A DNA stretch of 64,000 nucleotides, from contig JACJDG010000003.1 in NCBI GenBank assembly GCA_016432725.1, positions 7,346,001 through 7,410,000 on the forward strand, read 5' to 3'. The notes beneath the pieces were generated by a model, which was not told the DNA's origin, did no database searches, and saw nothing but the letters and a program-made list of their open reading frames with translations. The translations under genes and the position numbers were made by a program. This stretch comes from Streptomyces sp. DHE7-1 (lineage in GTDB: Bacteria; Actinomycetota; Actinomycetes; Streptomycetales; Streptomycetaceae). Each line of letters begins with the position of its first letter. The first letter of the stretch is position 1. Of this stretch, positions 1 to 8,648 are shown piece by piece.

Positions 1-1187
1 CAGGTCGGCGGTGGCCTTCCCGAAGCCGTCGGCGGCGGCCGTGGTCAGCCGGGACACGGCCGCGGAGAGATCGGCCGGCGCGTCGTCGGCGGGAGCCCGG
101 GGCCCGTCGGGGCGGACCGCCAGCGGGCCGTCGGCGTCGGAGTACTCGGCGGTGAAGCGCACGCGCAGACTTCCGTCGTGCCACTCGACGCCGGCCGGGG
201 TGGCCAGGGGCCGGACGCCGGACTCCCACTCGGCGTAGGCGACCAGGTCGTCGTAGCGGTCGTCCCGGATCAGCGCGGCGACGATCCGCTGGCCCGGCCG
301 CATGCCGGGGGCGACACCGGGACCGAAGCGCTCCTTGACCACCGCGTGCGTCTCCCGGAACACCTCGCGCCGGTAGTCGTCCGGCATCGCCAGGAGCCGG
401 CGCCCGCTCATCCGGTCGACGATCTCCACCCGCAGCCAGCGGCGCAGCAGCCGGTCGCGCAGCGCACCGGGCTCGGTGTACCGCTCGACGACGTCCAGGG
501 CCTCACGGAGGTTCTGGAAGTAGCCGACCGGGTCGAAGCTCTGGAAGCCGGCGTTGGCGGCGTCGTCGCGTTTGACGTGGTAGTAGCAGACGTAGTCGCT
601 GAGTACGGAGACGTTGTCCGCGCGCAGATAGGCCTCGGTCACGAAGACGTGGTCCTCGAGCCGCCGCCGGCCCTCCGGGAAGCGCAGCCCGGTGCGGTCC
701 AGGAAGGAGCGCCGGAGCATCTTGTGCGGGGTGAGGCTGTCGATCAGGGGGCGTTGGCCACCGTGGCGTGCGGGTGGTTGCGGCGGAACAGCTCCACCGG
801 CACCGGGCGGCCCTTGCCGGCCATCTTGCCGACGACCACGTCGGCCTTGTTGGCCACCCCGTACTCGTACATCCGCTCCAGGGCCTCGTCGCCGAGGTGG
901 TCGTCGTTGTCGACGAACATCACGAACTCGCCCCGGGCGGCGTCGATCCCGACGTTGCGGGGCTTGCCGGACCAGCCGGAGTTCTCCTGGTGGACGACGC
1001 TGAAGTGCGGGTGTTCGGCGGCGAGCGCGTCCAGTCTGGCCGGGGTGGCGTCGGTGGAGCCGTCGTCGACGAAGACGACCTCGAACTCGTCGGGAGGCAG
1101 CGACTGGCGCAGCAGCGAGGCCACGCAGTCCTCGATGTACGGCCCGGGGTTGTAGACGGGTACGACGACGCTGACCTTGACCGGCAT
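1..1187 (-). CDS. Family 2 glycosyltransferase, 3' end outside window, one frameshift
   Basis: Likely transfers a sugar from a nucleotide-sugar donor to a cell-surface or secondary-metabolite acceptor at the cytoplasmic face of the membrane. The N-terminus has the GT-A opening VSVVVPVYNPGPYIEDC, then VFVDDGSTDAT and the metal-binding acidic motif FVDNDDH. The reading frame breaks near 745, where a run of five C (minus strand) yields a stop. With a sixth C the protein continues as ANAPLIDSLTPHKMLRRSF through to the window edge. The rest includes a helical region typical of teichoic-acid-type GT2 proteins. Start ATG at 1187. Acceptor unknown. Confidence 0.85.
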
Positions 1188-1308
1188 CCGGTATCCAAGC
1201 CCCCTTGGTTCGCTTTCCGTTGCCTGAATGGCACGGCGCGTGGCCGAATGTTAACCCGCTGCCTTGTACGGGCGAAGTCAAGCCCGTACGAGGCACCGTG
1301 TCGGGTGA

Positions 1309-1893
1309 TCAGGCGTGGGTCTTGGCCAGCAGCTCCAGGATCTCGGCCGTGGTGCCGCTCTCGCCGAGCCGGGGGAAGATCCGCTCGACGCTGCCCGCGT
1401 GGGCCGCGGGGTCGCTGTCGGTCATGGCGTCCGTGGCGAGGGTGACGTGGTAGCCGTGGGCGTAGGCGTCGCGCGCGGTGGACTCCACGCCGATGCTGGT
1501 GGCGATGCCGGCCAGCACGATCTGCGTGATGCCGCGGCGGCGGAGCTGCGTGTCGAGGTCGGTGCCGTGGAAGGCGCTCCAGTTGTGCTTGGTGACGCGG
1601 ATGTCACCGGGGTGGCCGGCCAGTTCGTCGACGACGACGTCCCAGTCCTCCGGGAAGGCGAGGCCGCGGGCCTGCCGCTCGGTCCGGCCGGGGACGGCGT
1701 CCGCCCCGTCGGGCGCGAAGGACACCCGGACCAGGACCACGGGCAGGCCGCGGTCACGGAAGGCGCCGGCGAGTTCGGCGCTGCGGGAGATGACGTCGGC
1801 GGTGGGGTACGGCTGGGTGGGCATGGCCACGATGCCGTTCTGCAGGTCGATCGCGACGAAGGCGGTGCGGGGGTCGAGGGTGGTGACGGACAT
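1309..1893 (-). CDS. Isochorismatase-family protein with Gly at the catalytic Cys position
   Basis: A 194-residue member of the isochorismatase/cysteine hydrolase fold. The Asp of the usual triad is in FVAIDLQNGI and the Lys in VTKHNWSAF. The segment that normally carries the nucleophilic Cys reads LAGIATSIGVESTARDA, so Gly replaces Cys. In this superfamily nicotinamidases and carbamoylases need the Cys, whereas true isochorismatases (EntB, PhzD) lack it and have Gly. The protein is therefore more likely a hydro-lyase/vinyl-ether hydrolase type or a non-classical member than an amidase. It lies 7 bp downstream of the MFS gene and may be the third gene of a marR-MFS-hydrolase operon. Confidence 0.85.
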   Translation of the reverse strand: MSVTTLDPRTAFVAIDLQNGIVAMPTQPYPTADVISRSAELAGAFRDRGLPVVLVRVSFAPDGADAVPGRTERQARGLAFPEDWDVVVDELAGHPGDIRVTKHNWSAFHGTDLDTQLRRRGITQIVLAGIATSIGVESTARDAYAHGYHVTLATDAMTDSDPAAHAGSVERIFPRLGESGTTAEILELLAKTHA

Positions 1894-1900
1894 GCGTCGA

Positions 1901-3298
1901 TCAGGCCTTTCGAGGGGTGAGCCGGCCGAGGGAACGGTCGGGGACGGTCGTCGCCAGCAGCAGGGCCGAGCCGGCGAGCATGAACAGGGCCAGGCCGTGC
2001 AGCCCGGCGGTGTCGGCGTGGTGCGGGTAGAACGCCGCGGTGGCGGCGGACGCGCCCAGCGCCCCGAGGTACATGAAGGTCCGCAGCAGCCCGGCGGCCG
2101 AAGCGATCCGCTCGGGATCGGCCTGCCGGTACAGGGCGTTCTGCGCGGCGAGGCCGACGAGGCCCTGCGGGACGCCGAGGAGGGCGCCGACGCCGAGCAG
2201 CAGCCACGCCGGACTGCCGGCGCCGACCAGCAGCAGGGCGGCGGAGCCCGCGATCTGCAGCGCGGAGCCGGTGAGCAGCTTGGCGCGCACCGCCTCGCGC
2301 CGCCCCGTGAGGGCGGAGACGGTGAGCGCCGTGGCGGACAGCGGCAGCAGCACCAGGCCGGCCGTGGCGGCGCTCAGCCCGCGGCCCTGCTCCAGCCACT
2401 GCGTGTAGCCGTACATGAAGGCGTAGGAGGTGGTGTAGGCGAGGAGCTGGCGCAGATAGGTGGCGAGCAGCGGGCCGTTGCCGCCGAGGACCCTGAGATC
2501 GATGAACGGGTCCGGGGTACGCAGCTCGCGCAGCGCGAACGCGGCGGCGGCGGCCGCGGCGAGCAGCGGCAGGTACCAGCGCTCGAGGCGCGGGCCCATC
2601 AGGAACAGCATCAGCGCGACCAGCATGGCCGCGAACAGCGCCATGCCGGGCAGGTCGGCGCCGCGGCGCCCGCCGTGTGACGGCCGGGTGCGCGGCAGCC
2701 GCAGCGCGCCGAGGACCAGACAGGCCGCGGACAGCGGCACGTTGACGGTGAACACGGCACGCCAGCCGCCCAGCCCGATCAGCAGCCCGCCGAGCGCCGG
2801 CCCCACCACGGCCACCGTCTGGGCGGCGACGGCCAGGGCCGCCAGCACACCCGCGGGGCTGTCCCGCCCGGTGCGCTCGGCCTCGGAGCGGGTCAGCCGC
2901 ATGGCCGCCGGATACGCGGCCGACGTACCGAAGCCCAGCAGCACACGGGCCGCGATCAGGGCGCCGAGCGAGGGCGCGAGCGCGCCCAGCAGACCGGCGA
3001 CACCGACCAGAGCGGTGCCGGTCAGATAGAGGCGGCGCGGCCCGTACGTGTCCACCAGCCGCCCGATCACGGGCTGGCCCACGGCCGTGGCCAGGTAGAG
3101 CGCCGAGACCAGCCACACCGTCTCGGCGGGCGGTGCGCCGAACGCGATCCCGATCGGCACCAGGGCCACGGCGATCATCGAGGAGTTGATCGGGTTCAGC
3201 ACCGAGCCGAGGACCATCGGCGCGATCAGCCGGCGGTCGAATCCGGCGGGAGAGGGGCGGCTGGTCCGGCCGGCGCGGAGGGCGGGCCTCGGTATCAC
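1901..3298 (-). CDS. MFS transporter (DHA-type efflux), regulated by the adjacent MarR
   Basis: A 465-residue multi-pass inner-membrane transporter. The first helix starts at LIAPMVLGSVLNPINSSMI, followed by the MFS motif A-like loop GRLVDTYGPRRLYL. Motif C-like residues AVVGPALGGLLIG lie in helix 5, and about 12-14 hydrophobic segments follow. I chose GTG at 3298 because it overlaps the marR stop (GTGA), which implies translational coupling; a longer reading would only extend antisense to marR codons. Placement behind a MarR repressor with its own operator suggests inducible efflux of a toxic small molecule. The substrate cannot be read from the sequence. Confidence 0.88.
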   Translation of the reverse strand: MIPRPALRAGRTSRPSPAGFDRRLIAPMVLGSVLNPINSSMIAVALVPIGIAFGAPPAETVWLVSALYLATAVGQPVIGRLVDTYGPRRLYLTGTALVGVAGLLGALAPSLGALIAARVLLGFGTSAAYPAAMRLTRSEAERTGRDSPAGVLAALAVAAQTVAVVGPALGGLLIGLGGWRAVFTVNVPLSAACLVLGALRLPRTRPSHGGRRGADLPGMALFAAMLVALMLFLMGPRLERWYLPLLAAAAAAAFALRELRTPDPFIDLRVLGGNGPLLATYLRQLLAYTTSYAFMYGYTQWLEQGRGLSAATAGLVLLPLSATALTVSALTGRREAVRAKLLTGSALQIAGSAALLLVGAGSPAWLLLGVGALLGVPQGLVGLAAQNALYRQADPERIASAAGLLRTFMYLGALGASAATAAFYPHHADTAGLHGLALFMLAGSALLLATTVPDRSLGRLTPRKA

Positions 3299-3732
3299 GG
3301 CCGCGAGAGCCGTTCCAGCAGCTCCAGCGCCGTCAGGACCGTCTGCCGCTCCTCCTCGGTGTAGCGGTCCTCGAAGGCGCGGGCCAGCCACTCCTCGCGG
3401 AGCTGCTTGTTGCCCTCGACCCGGGACCGGCCGGCCTCGGTGAGCGTGACCAGCTGCCGGCGGCCGTCGTCCGGGTCGGGGGCTCGCCGGATCAGGCCGT
3501 GCTGCTCCAGGGCGGTCAGCGTGGTCGCCATCGACTGCGGCCGTACGCCCTCCGCGCCGGCCAGCGCACTGGCCGTGGCCGCGCCGTGCTTGCCGACCAG
3601 GGACAGCGCCGACTCCTGCGACGGGGTGAGGTCGGCGTCCTGCGCGACCTCACGGATCCGGCGCCGCAGCCGGCTGAAGACGACGCGCAGATCACGCGCG
3701 GTGCGGACGGCGGACTCGGAGATGACGGGCAT
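3295..3732 (-). CDS. MarR-family transcriptional regulator
   Basis: A 145-residue winged-helix repressor. Features are the dimerisation helix at the N-terminus, the HTH region around ESALSLVGKHGAATASALA, the recognition helix region GVRPQSMATTLTALEQHGLI, and the wing RRAPDPDDGRRQLVTLTEAG, which is the family hallmark (DxRxxxVxLT-like). It is the first gene of the unit and its stop overlaps the MFS start. A near-perfect 14-bp inverted repeat at 3757-3786, just upstream of its ATG, is its probable autoregulatory operator. Ligands of this family are commonly phenolics or other lipophilic compounds, but none can be assigned here. Confidence 0.92.
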   Translation of the reverse strand: MPVISESAVRTARDLRVVFSRLRRRIREVAQDADLTPSQESALSLVGKHGAATASALAGAEGVRPQSMATTLTALEQHGLIRRAPDPDDGRRQLVTLTEAGRSRVEGNKQLREEWLARAFEDRYTEEERQTVLTALELLERLSRP

Positions 3733-3756
3733 GCCGTCACCCTAGGACCGTCAGGA

Positions 3757-3786
3757 AAAACTGTCCAGTCGTGACTGTTCAGTTTT
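3757..3786. promoter_or_regulatory. Probable MarR operator (14-bp inverted repeat)
   Basis: The left arm AAAACTGTCCAGTC and right arm GACTGTTCAGTTTT are separated by GT. The arms match at all but one position. The repeat sits 25-54 bp upstream of the marR start, where it would overlap the promoter, as expected for autorepression of a marR-MFS operon. Confidence 0.7.
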
Positions 3787-3910
3787 ACCTGTCGAACAGC
3801 CGGCTGCCCGGCGGGTCCCGGCCGCCGCCGCACTCGCCGCGAGCGCCGCCGCACCGGGCGCCGTACGCGGCGTCCGGCACCTCACCTCCCCGACCTCCTA
3901 ATGTGGCCTC

Positions 3911-4405
3911 GTGCGACTGCTCCTGATGTCCGACACCCACCTGCCCAGGCGCGCCAAGCGGCTCCCGGACCGGCTGATCGCCGAACTCCCGCACGCCGAC
4001 GTGGTCTTCCATGCCGGGGACTGGGTCGACACGGCAACCCTCGACCTGCTGGAGGACCGCAGCCGCCGGCTGGTCGCGGTGTACGGGAACAACGACGGCC
4101 CCGAGCTGCGGGCCCGGCTCCCCGAGGTGGCCTACGCCGAACTGGGCGGCCTGCGCTTCGGCGTGGTCCACGAGACCGGGCCCGCGCGAGGCCGCGAGGC
4201 CCGGTGCGCCGCCCGCTTCCCGGAGCTGGACGTGCTGGTCTTCGGCCACAGCCACATCCCCTGGGACACCGTCGCCCCGGGCGGCCTGCGACTGCTCAAC
4301 CCCGGCTCCCCGACCGACCGCCGCCGCCAGCCGCACCACACCTACCTCACCGCGACCGTCGCCGACGGGGCCCTCACCGACGTGACCCTCCACCGCATCA
4401 CCTAG
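3911..4405 (+). CDS. YfcE-type metallophosphoesterase
   Basis: A 164-residue calcineurin-like phosphodiesterase. The metal-site signatures are all present: LLMSDTHL (D-x-H), VVFHAGDWVD (GD), VYGNNDGPE (GNND), VVHETGP and VFGHSHIPW (GHSH), ending in the family-typical LLNPGSPTDRR. It is the size of bacterial YfcE/MJ0936 phosphodiesterases, which hydrolyse artificial phosphodiesters; the natural substrate is generally unknown. The start is GTG at 3911, the first start that keeps the N-terminal beta strand RLLLMSDTH. It is monocistronic and convergent with the CO-dehydrogenase-like operon across a mobile element. Confidence 0.88.
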   Translation: MRLLLMSDTHLPRRAKRLPDRLIAELPHADVVFHAGDWVDTATLDLLEDRSRRLVAVYGNNDGPELRARLPEVAYAELGGLRFGVVHETGPARGREARCAARFPELDVLVFGHSHIPWDTVAPGGLRLLNPGSPTDRRRQPHHTYLTATVADGALTDVTLHRIT

Positions 4406-4591
4406 GGGGCGTCTCCCCGGTCTTCGCGGGTCCGCGGCGCCGAACGCGGTGCCGCGGACTCGGTGGGGCCCCGCGCGGCGGGCGGTGCGGCAGGGCGGGC
4501 GGCCGTCGACCGGTTCGGCGTGTCGCGAGGTGCCTGTGGGCCGTGTACGAAGGCCCGGGCCGGCCGCCCCGGTGGGAACCCGTGGCGGCCG

Positions 4592-4772
4592 CTAGGTCGT
4601 GTCCGCAAAGTCGCGTCGTTCGCCCGCAGGGCGGGCGTTGCGGCGTCCGGTGCGTGCTCTCGGCGTGCCGGCCGGAAGCCCTCGTACTGGGTGTACTCGG
4701 GCTTCCGTCCGGTGCGGCGAGAGTGCGTGCCGGGCGCCGCGACGCAGGCGTGACTTTGCGGACACGACCTAG
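4592..4772. mobile_element. MITE-like palindromic element with CTAG target duplication
   Basis: A 173-bp non-coding element (4596-4768) is bounded by perfect 17-bp terminal inverted repeats GTCGTGTCCGCAAAGTC / GACTTTGCGGACACGAC and flanked on both sides by CTAG. The interior is also a long imperfect palindrome. The segment around 4634-4690 pairs with 4695-4747 through the arms CCGGAAGCCC and GGGCTTCCG, so the whole element could fold into one hairpin. No transposase is encoded. A CTAG duplication fits the YTAR preference of some IS5-family elements (inference). The right-hand CTAG supplies the TAG stop codon of the CoxG gene, so insertion left that gene intact. Confidence 0.8.
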
Positions 4773-5424
4773 TGCCCGCGGCGTGGACGGCGGGTGCCGC
4801 GGCCGCGCCGGGAGCGGGCGCGGCGGAGCCGAGCGGCGGCCAGCACCAGCAGGGCCACCGCCGCCGCGGCCGCGAGGCCACGCTTGGCCACCGGAAGTCC
4901 CGCCGTGCGCAGCAGGTCCAGGGGCTCCGGCTCCTCCCGTCCGGAGTCCGGTACGGCCTCCCGCGCGGCGGGCCCGGGCTCGGGGCCCCTCAGCCGGTCC
5001 GCCAGGCACGCCGCGAACTGCCCGACCAGACGGTCGCCCACCTCTCCCAGCACCCCGCGCCCGAACTGGGCCGGACGTCCGGTCACCTTCAGATCGGTGT
5101 CCACGGCCACGGCCGTGCCGCCGTCGCGCTCGGTCAGCACGGCGGTGACCGTCGCCCTGGCCGTGCCCTGGCCCCGGGTCTCCCGGCCGCTCGCCGCGAG
5201 CACCATCCGGTGGGCCGCCGCGTCCTGCTCCTCGAAGACCGCGGTGCCCCGGTAGGTCACGGTGACCGGGCCGACCTTGACCTTCACCGAGCCGGTCACC
5301 GTACTGCCGTCGTACTCCTCCACCGTCGCGCCCGGCAGGCACGGCGCGACGCTCTCGATGTCGAGGAGTGCCTGCCAGGCCTCGTCGACGGGTACGGGAC
5401 GGTGAACTCGTGGTGCAGTTCCAT
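4769..5424 (-). CDS. coxG: CoxG-type SRPBCC protein with membrane anchor, one frameshift
   Basis: A 218-residue homologue of CO dehydrogenase subunit G, which in carboxydotrophs helps tether the enzyme to the membrane. The SRPBCC core is recognisable: ALLDIESVAPCLPGA, GSVKVKVGPVTVTYRG, GTAVAVDTDLKVTG and GRGVLGEVGDRLVGQFAACL. A C-terminal hydrophobic segment, AAAAAVALLVLAAARL, is followed by an arginine-rich tail, indicating membrane anchoring. The real start is ATG at 5424 (MELHHEFTV). The frame breaks near 5398 where one C is missing, and restoration gives VPVPVDEAW. It is the last gene of the operon, 16 bp after xdhC. Its stop codon lies in the CTAG at the edge of the mobile element. Confidence 0.85.
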
Positions 5425-5440
5425 CAGTTGCTCCTCGCAC

Positions 5441-6550
5441 TCAGGGGGCGGCGGCCGGATGGATGGCCCCGGCGGTCGTGGTCAGCGGTGCGCAGCTGCC
5501 GCCCCAGCGCAGGGCGACGATCTCGGCGGCCACGGACACCGCCACCTCCTCCGGCGTACGGGCCCCGAGATCGAGCCCGAGCGGAGAGCGCAGCCGGGCC
5601 AGTTCGGCCTCGGTGACACCGGCCTCGACGAGCCGCTCGCGCCGCTCGTCGTGGGTACGGCGGCTGCCCATCGCCCCGATGTACGCGGCCGGCCGGCGCA
5701 GCGCCTCCTCCAGCAGCGGCACATCGAACTTCGGGTCGTGGGTGAGGACGCAGATCACCGTGCGCCCGTCGGTACCGGTGGCGGCGAGATAGCGGTGCGG
5801 CCAGTCGACGACGACCTCCACGGCCTCCGGGAAGCGTTTCGGTGTGGCGAAGACCGGGCGGGCGTCGCAGACGGTGACCCGGTAGCCGAGGAAGGCGCCG
5901 ATACGGGCCACGGCGGCCGCGTAGTCGATCGCCCCGAAGACCAGCATCCGCGGCGGCGGCGCGAAGGACTGCAGGAACACCGTGACGGAGTCCTCGCGGC
6001 GTTCCCCGTTCGGCCCGTAGTGCCTCAGCCCCGAGACGCCCAGGGCGAGTTCACCGCGCGCGTCGGCGGTGACCGCCACGTCGAGCCCGGACGCGCCCAG
6101 GGTGCCCTCGACCCCGTCCGGCCAGACCGCGCGGGCGGCCCCGCGCGGAGCGGGCCCGTCGACCACCATGGCCACCGTCACCGGCTCGCCCACGGCCACG
6201 GACGCCGCGACCCGGCCGAACGCCGGGTCCGAGCCGGATGTCACCGGCCGCACCAGCAGGGTGATCTCACCGCCGCAGGTGAGCCCGACCGCGAACGCGT
6301 CGTCGTCGCTGTAGCCGAAGGTCACGAGCCGCGGTTCGCCGCTCGCCACGACCTCCTGGGCGAGTTCGAAGACCGCTCCTTCCACACAGCCCCCGGACAC
6401 GCTGCCCACGACCTCGTCGTCCGGCCCCACGGCCATCGCGGCACCGGGGCCGCGCGGCGCGCTGCGGCTGACCGCGACGACCGTGGCGAGCCCGAACGGC
6501 ACCCCCGCCCGGTACCAGCGCTCCAGCGCCGGGAGGATCTCACGCACCAT
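5441..6550 (-). CDS. XdhC/CoxI-family molybdenum cofactor insertion protein
   Basis: A 369-residue cytoplasmic protein with the two family domains. The N-terminal part has VVAVSRSAPRGPGAAMAV, VGSVSGGCVEGAVFE and the second Cys segment VGLTCGGEI. The C-terminal Rossmann-type domain runs from RMLVFGAIDYAAAVA to IGAMGSRRTHDER and GLDLGARTPEEVAVSVAAEI. XdhC proteins bind molybdopterin cofactor, promote its sulfuration and deliver it to xanthine-oxidase-family enzymes. Here the client is the coxL product upstream. The start overlaps the end of the VWA gene by 11 bp, indicating coupled translation. The frame is intact. Confidence 0.92.
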   Translation of the reverse strand: MVREILPALERWYRAGVPFGLATVVAVSRSAPRGPGAAMAVGPDDEVVGSVSGGCVEGAVFELAQEVVASGEPRLVTFGYSDDDAFAVGLTCGGEITLLVRPVTSGSDPAFGRVAASVAVGEPVTVAMVVDGPAPRGAARAVWPDGVEGTLGASGLDVAVTADARGELALGVSGLRHYGPNGERREDSVTVFLQSFAPPPRMLVFGAIDYAAAVARIGAFLGYRVTVCDARPVFATPKRFPEAVEVVVDWPHRYLAATGTDGRTVICVLTHDPKFDVPLLEEALRRPAAYIGAMGSRRTHDERRERLVEAGVTEAELARLRSPLGLDLGARTPEEVAVSVAAEIVALRWGGSCAPLTTTAGAIHPAAAP

Positions 6551-7706
6551 CCGCTCCCTTCACCGGGACCCCGCCGTCCGCGGCCCCGCGGACCACCGCG
6601 GCCAGCCGTTCCAGCGCCGCGAGACTGTGCCCCTCGACGAAGGCGTCCACGCTCGGCAGGGCGGCCGCCATCCCGGCCGCCAGCGGCGCGTAACCGGGCC
6701 GGGCCTTGCGCGGGTTGGCCCAGATCACCTGATGGGCCAGGGAGTGCAGCCGGCGCATCTGCGCGCCGAGCAGCTCCGGGTCGCCGCGCTCCCACCCGTC
6801 CGAGAGCAGCACCACCACCGCGCCGCGCGCCATGCCCCGCTGCCCCCACCGGTTCAGGAACTCGCGCAGCAGCTCGCCCAGCCGGGTGCCGCCGCGCCAG
6901 TCCGGTACCGCCGCCGCCAGCGCGGCCATCGCGAGGTCCGGGTCGCGGTGCGAGAGTTCCCTGGTCGCCCGGGTCAGCCGGGTGCCGATCGTGAAGACCT
7001 CGGTGCGTCCCCCGCGCACCGCGGCGTGTGCGAACCGCAGCAGCGCGTCGGCGTACGGCGCCATCGAGCCGCTCACGTCGACGAGCAGCACGACGCGGCG
7101 GGGCCGCTCCACGCGTGCGTGCCGCCGCAGGCGGGCCGGTTCGCCACCGCGCCGCAGCAACTCCCTCACGGTGCGGCGCGGGTCGACCTGCCCGCGCCGG
7201 GCGGGCCGTCGCCGGGCCGAGCGCCTGCTCTGCCCGTGCAGCGCGAACGCGCTGAGCAGACGGCGCAGTTGAGCCCGCTCGGCGGGGTCCAGGGCGGCGA
7301 CGTCACGGTGCCGCAGCACCTCGGCGGAGCTGGCCAGCGTGGCCGTGGGCGGTCCGGGCGGCTCGTCCTCGTTCGGTGTACCGGACACGGCGGACGCCGG
7401 ACGGGCGACCAGGCGCGGCCGGGGCGGGGGAGCGGAGTGCACCGTGCGCGGAGCCGGCTCGCCGGGCGACCCGAAGTACGCCGCGAACACCCGCTCGTAT
7501 CGCGCCAGATCGTCGTGACCCCCGCACAGCGTCGCCCGCCCCGCCCAGTACACGTCCGCCCGCGCGCCCGGCCGCAGCACGGTCACGGCACGCAGGAACG
7601 AGTGCACCCGCTCACTGCCGGCCTCGAGCCCCGCGGCCCGCAACGCCCGCACGAACCCGAGCAGCACGGCATCCGCCCCGAGCGCCCCGTCACCCGCCCC
7701 GGACAC
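6540..7706 (-). CDS. CoxE-like von Willebrand factor A domain protein
   Basis: A 388-residue protein whose C-terminal half is a VWA domain with a MIDAS motif: VVLLVDVSGSMAPYADALL (DxSxS), then TRLTRATRELSHRDP and VVLLSDGWERGD. The N-terminal half, LLGFVRALRAAGLEAGSERV, matches the CoxE/YeaD-like region. In the cox system CoxE works with the MoxR-type ATPase CoxD to introduce the copper-sulfur part of the CO dehydrogenase active site or to remodel the apoenzyme. It lies between the MoxR gene (52 bp upstream) and xdhC (overlap). The start ATG at 7706 is plausible but a shorter form cannot be excluded. Confidence 0.88.
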   Translation of the reverse strand: MSGAGDGALGADAVLLGFVRALRAAGLEAGSERVHSFLRAVTVLRPGARADVYWAGRATLCGGHDDLARYERVFAAYFGSPGEPAPRTVHSAPPPRPRLVARPASAVSGTPNEDEPPGPPTATLASSAEVLRHRDVAALDPAERAQLRRLLSAFALHGQSRRSARRRPARRGQVDPRRTVRELLRRGGEPARLRRHARVERPRRVVLLVDVSGSMAPYADALLRFAHAAVRGGRTEVFTIGTRLTRATRELSHRDPDLAMAALAAAVPDWRGGTRLGELLREFLNRWGQRGMARGAVVVLLSDGWERGDPELLGAQMRRLHSLAHQVIWANPRKARPGYAPLAAGMAAALPSVDAFVEGHSLAALERLAAVVRGAADGGVPVKGADGA

Positions 7707-7758
7707 CCGGCCCGCCCGGGTGGGCGGGCGGGTCGGCGGTCCGCCGTGGGCATCGGGT

Positions 7759-8633
7759 TCACGTTCCTCGTGCCGCCAGGACCGCGGTCAGGTCCAGGCC
7801 CCGGGCGCGGTCCGCGTCCTCGCGGTACTTCAGGGCCGAGCCCAGCGTCGCCACGGCCAGTTCGGCGTCCACCTCCGTCGCCCCGAGCGCGTCCAGCGCC
7901 TCGGCCCAGTCGATGGTCTCGGCCACCCCCGGCGGCTTGAGCAGGTCCGCGCCGCGCAGGGTCTGGACGAGCGCCGTGACCTGCTCGGCCAGCCGGGCCG
8001 AGACGCCCGGCAGCCGGCGCCGCACGATGGCCAGCTCGCGGGCGAAGGAGGGTGGTCGAACCAGTGGTACAGGCACCGCCGCTTGAGCGCGTCGTGCACC
8101 TCCCGGGTCCGGTTGGAGGTCAGCACCACCACCGGCGGCGTCTCGGCCCGCAGCGTGCCCAGTTCGGGGATGGTCACGGAGTACTCCGACAGCAGCTCCA
8201 GCAGGAACGCCTCGAACTCGTCGTCGGCCCGGTCGATCTCGTCGACGAGCAGGACCGACGGCTGGGTCTGCAGCGCCCGCAGCAGCGGCCGGGCGATCAG
8301 GAAGCGCCGGTCGTACAGCTCGCTCTCCAGTCGGTCCGCGTCCTGGATGCCGGCCGCCTCCGCGGCCCGCAGGTGCAGCAGCTGGCGCGGGAAGTCCCAG
8401 TCGTACAGGGCCTGGGCGGCGTCGATGCCCTCGTGGCACTGCAGCCGGATCAGCGGCGCGCCGAGCGCCTCGGCGAGGGCGGAGGCGAGCGCGGTCTTGC
8501 CCACGCCCGCGTCGCCCTCGCAGAACAGCGGCCGGTGCAGTCGCAGGGCCAGGTAGCAGGTGACGGCCAGCCCCTCGTCGACGAGGTACCCCGTCTCCTC
8601 CAGCCGGGCCCGCACCTGCTCCGGGTCGTCCAT
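7759..8633 (-). CDS. MoxR/CoxD-type AAA+ ATPase, one frameshift
   Basis: A 291-residue AAA+ ATPase of the MoxR clade. Walker A is GDAGVGKTA, Walker B is VLLVDEIDRADDEFE, sensor 1 is VVVLTSNRTRE, and the typical ALKRRCLYHW stretch follows. MoxR ATPases act with VWA partners as chaperones for metal-enzyme maturation, consistent with the VWA gene immediately downstream. The frame changes near 8052 (one base missing in a C/T-rich run after WFDHP). After correction the C-terminal lid region FARELAIVRRRLPGVSARL continues to the stop at 7759. It starts 15 bp after coxM. Confidence 0.88.
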
Positions 8634-8648
8634 CCGGGTGATCGGCGC

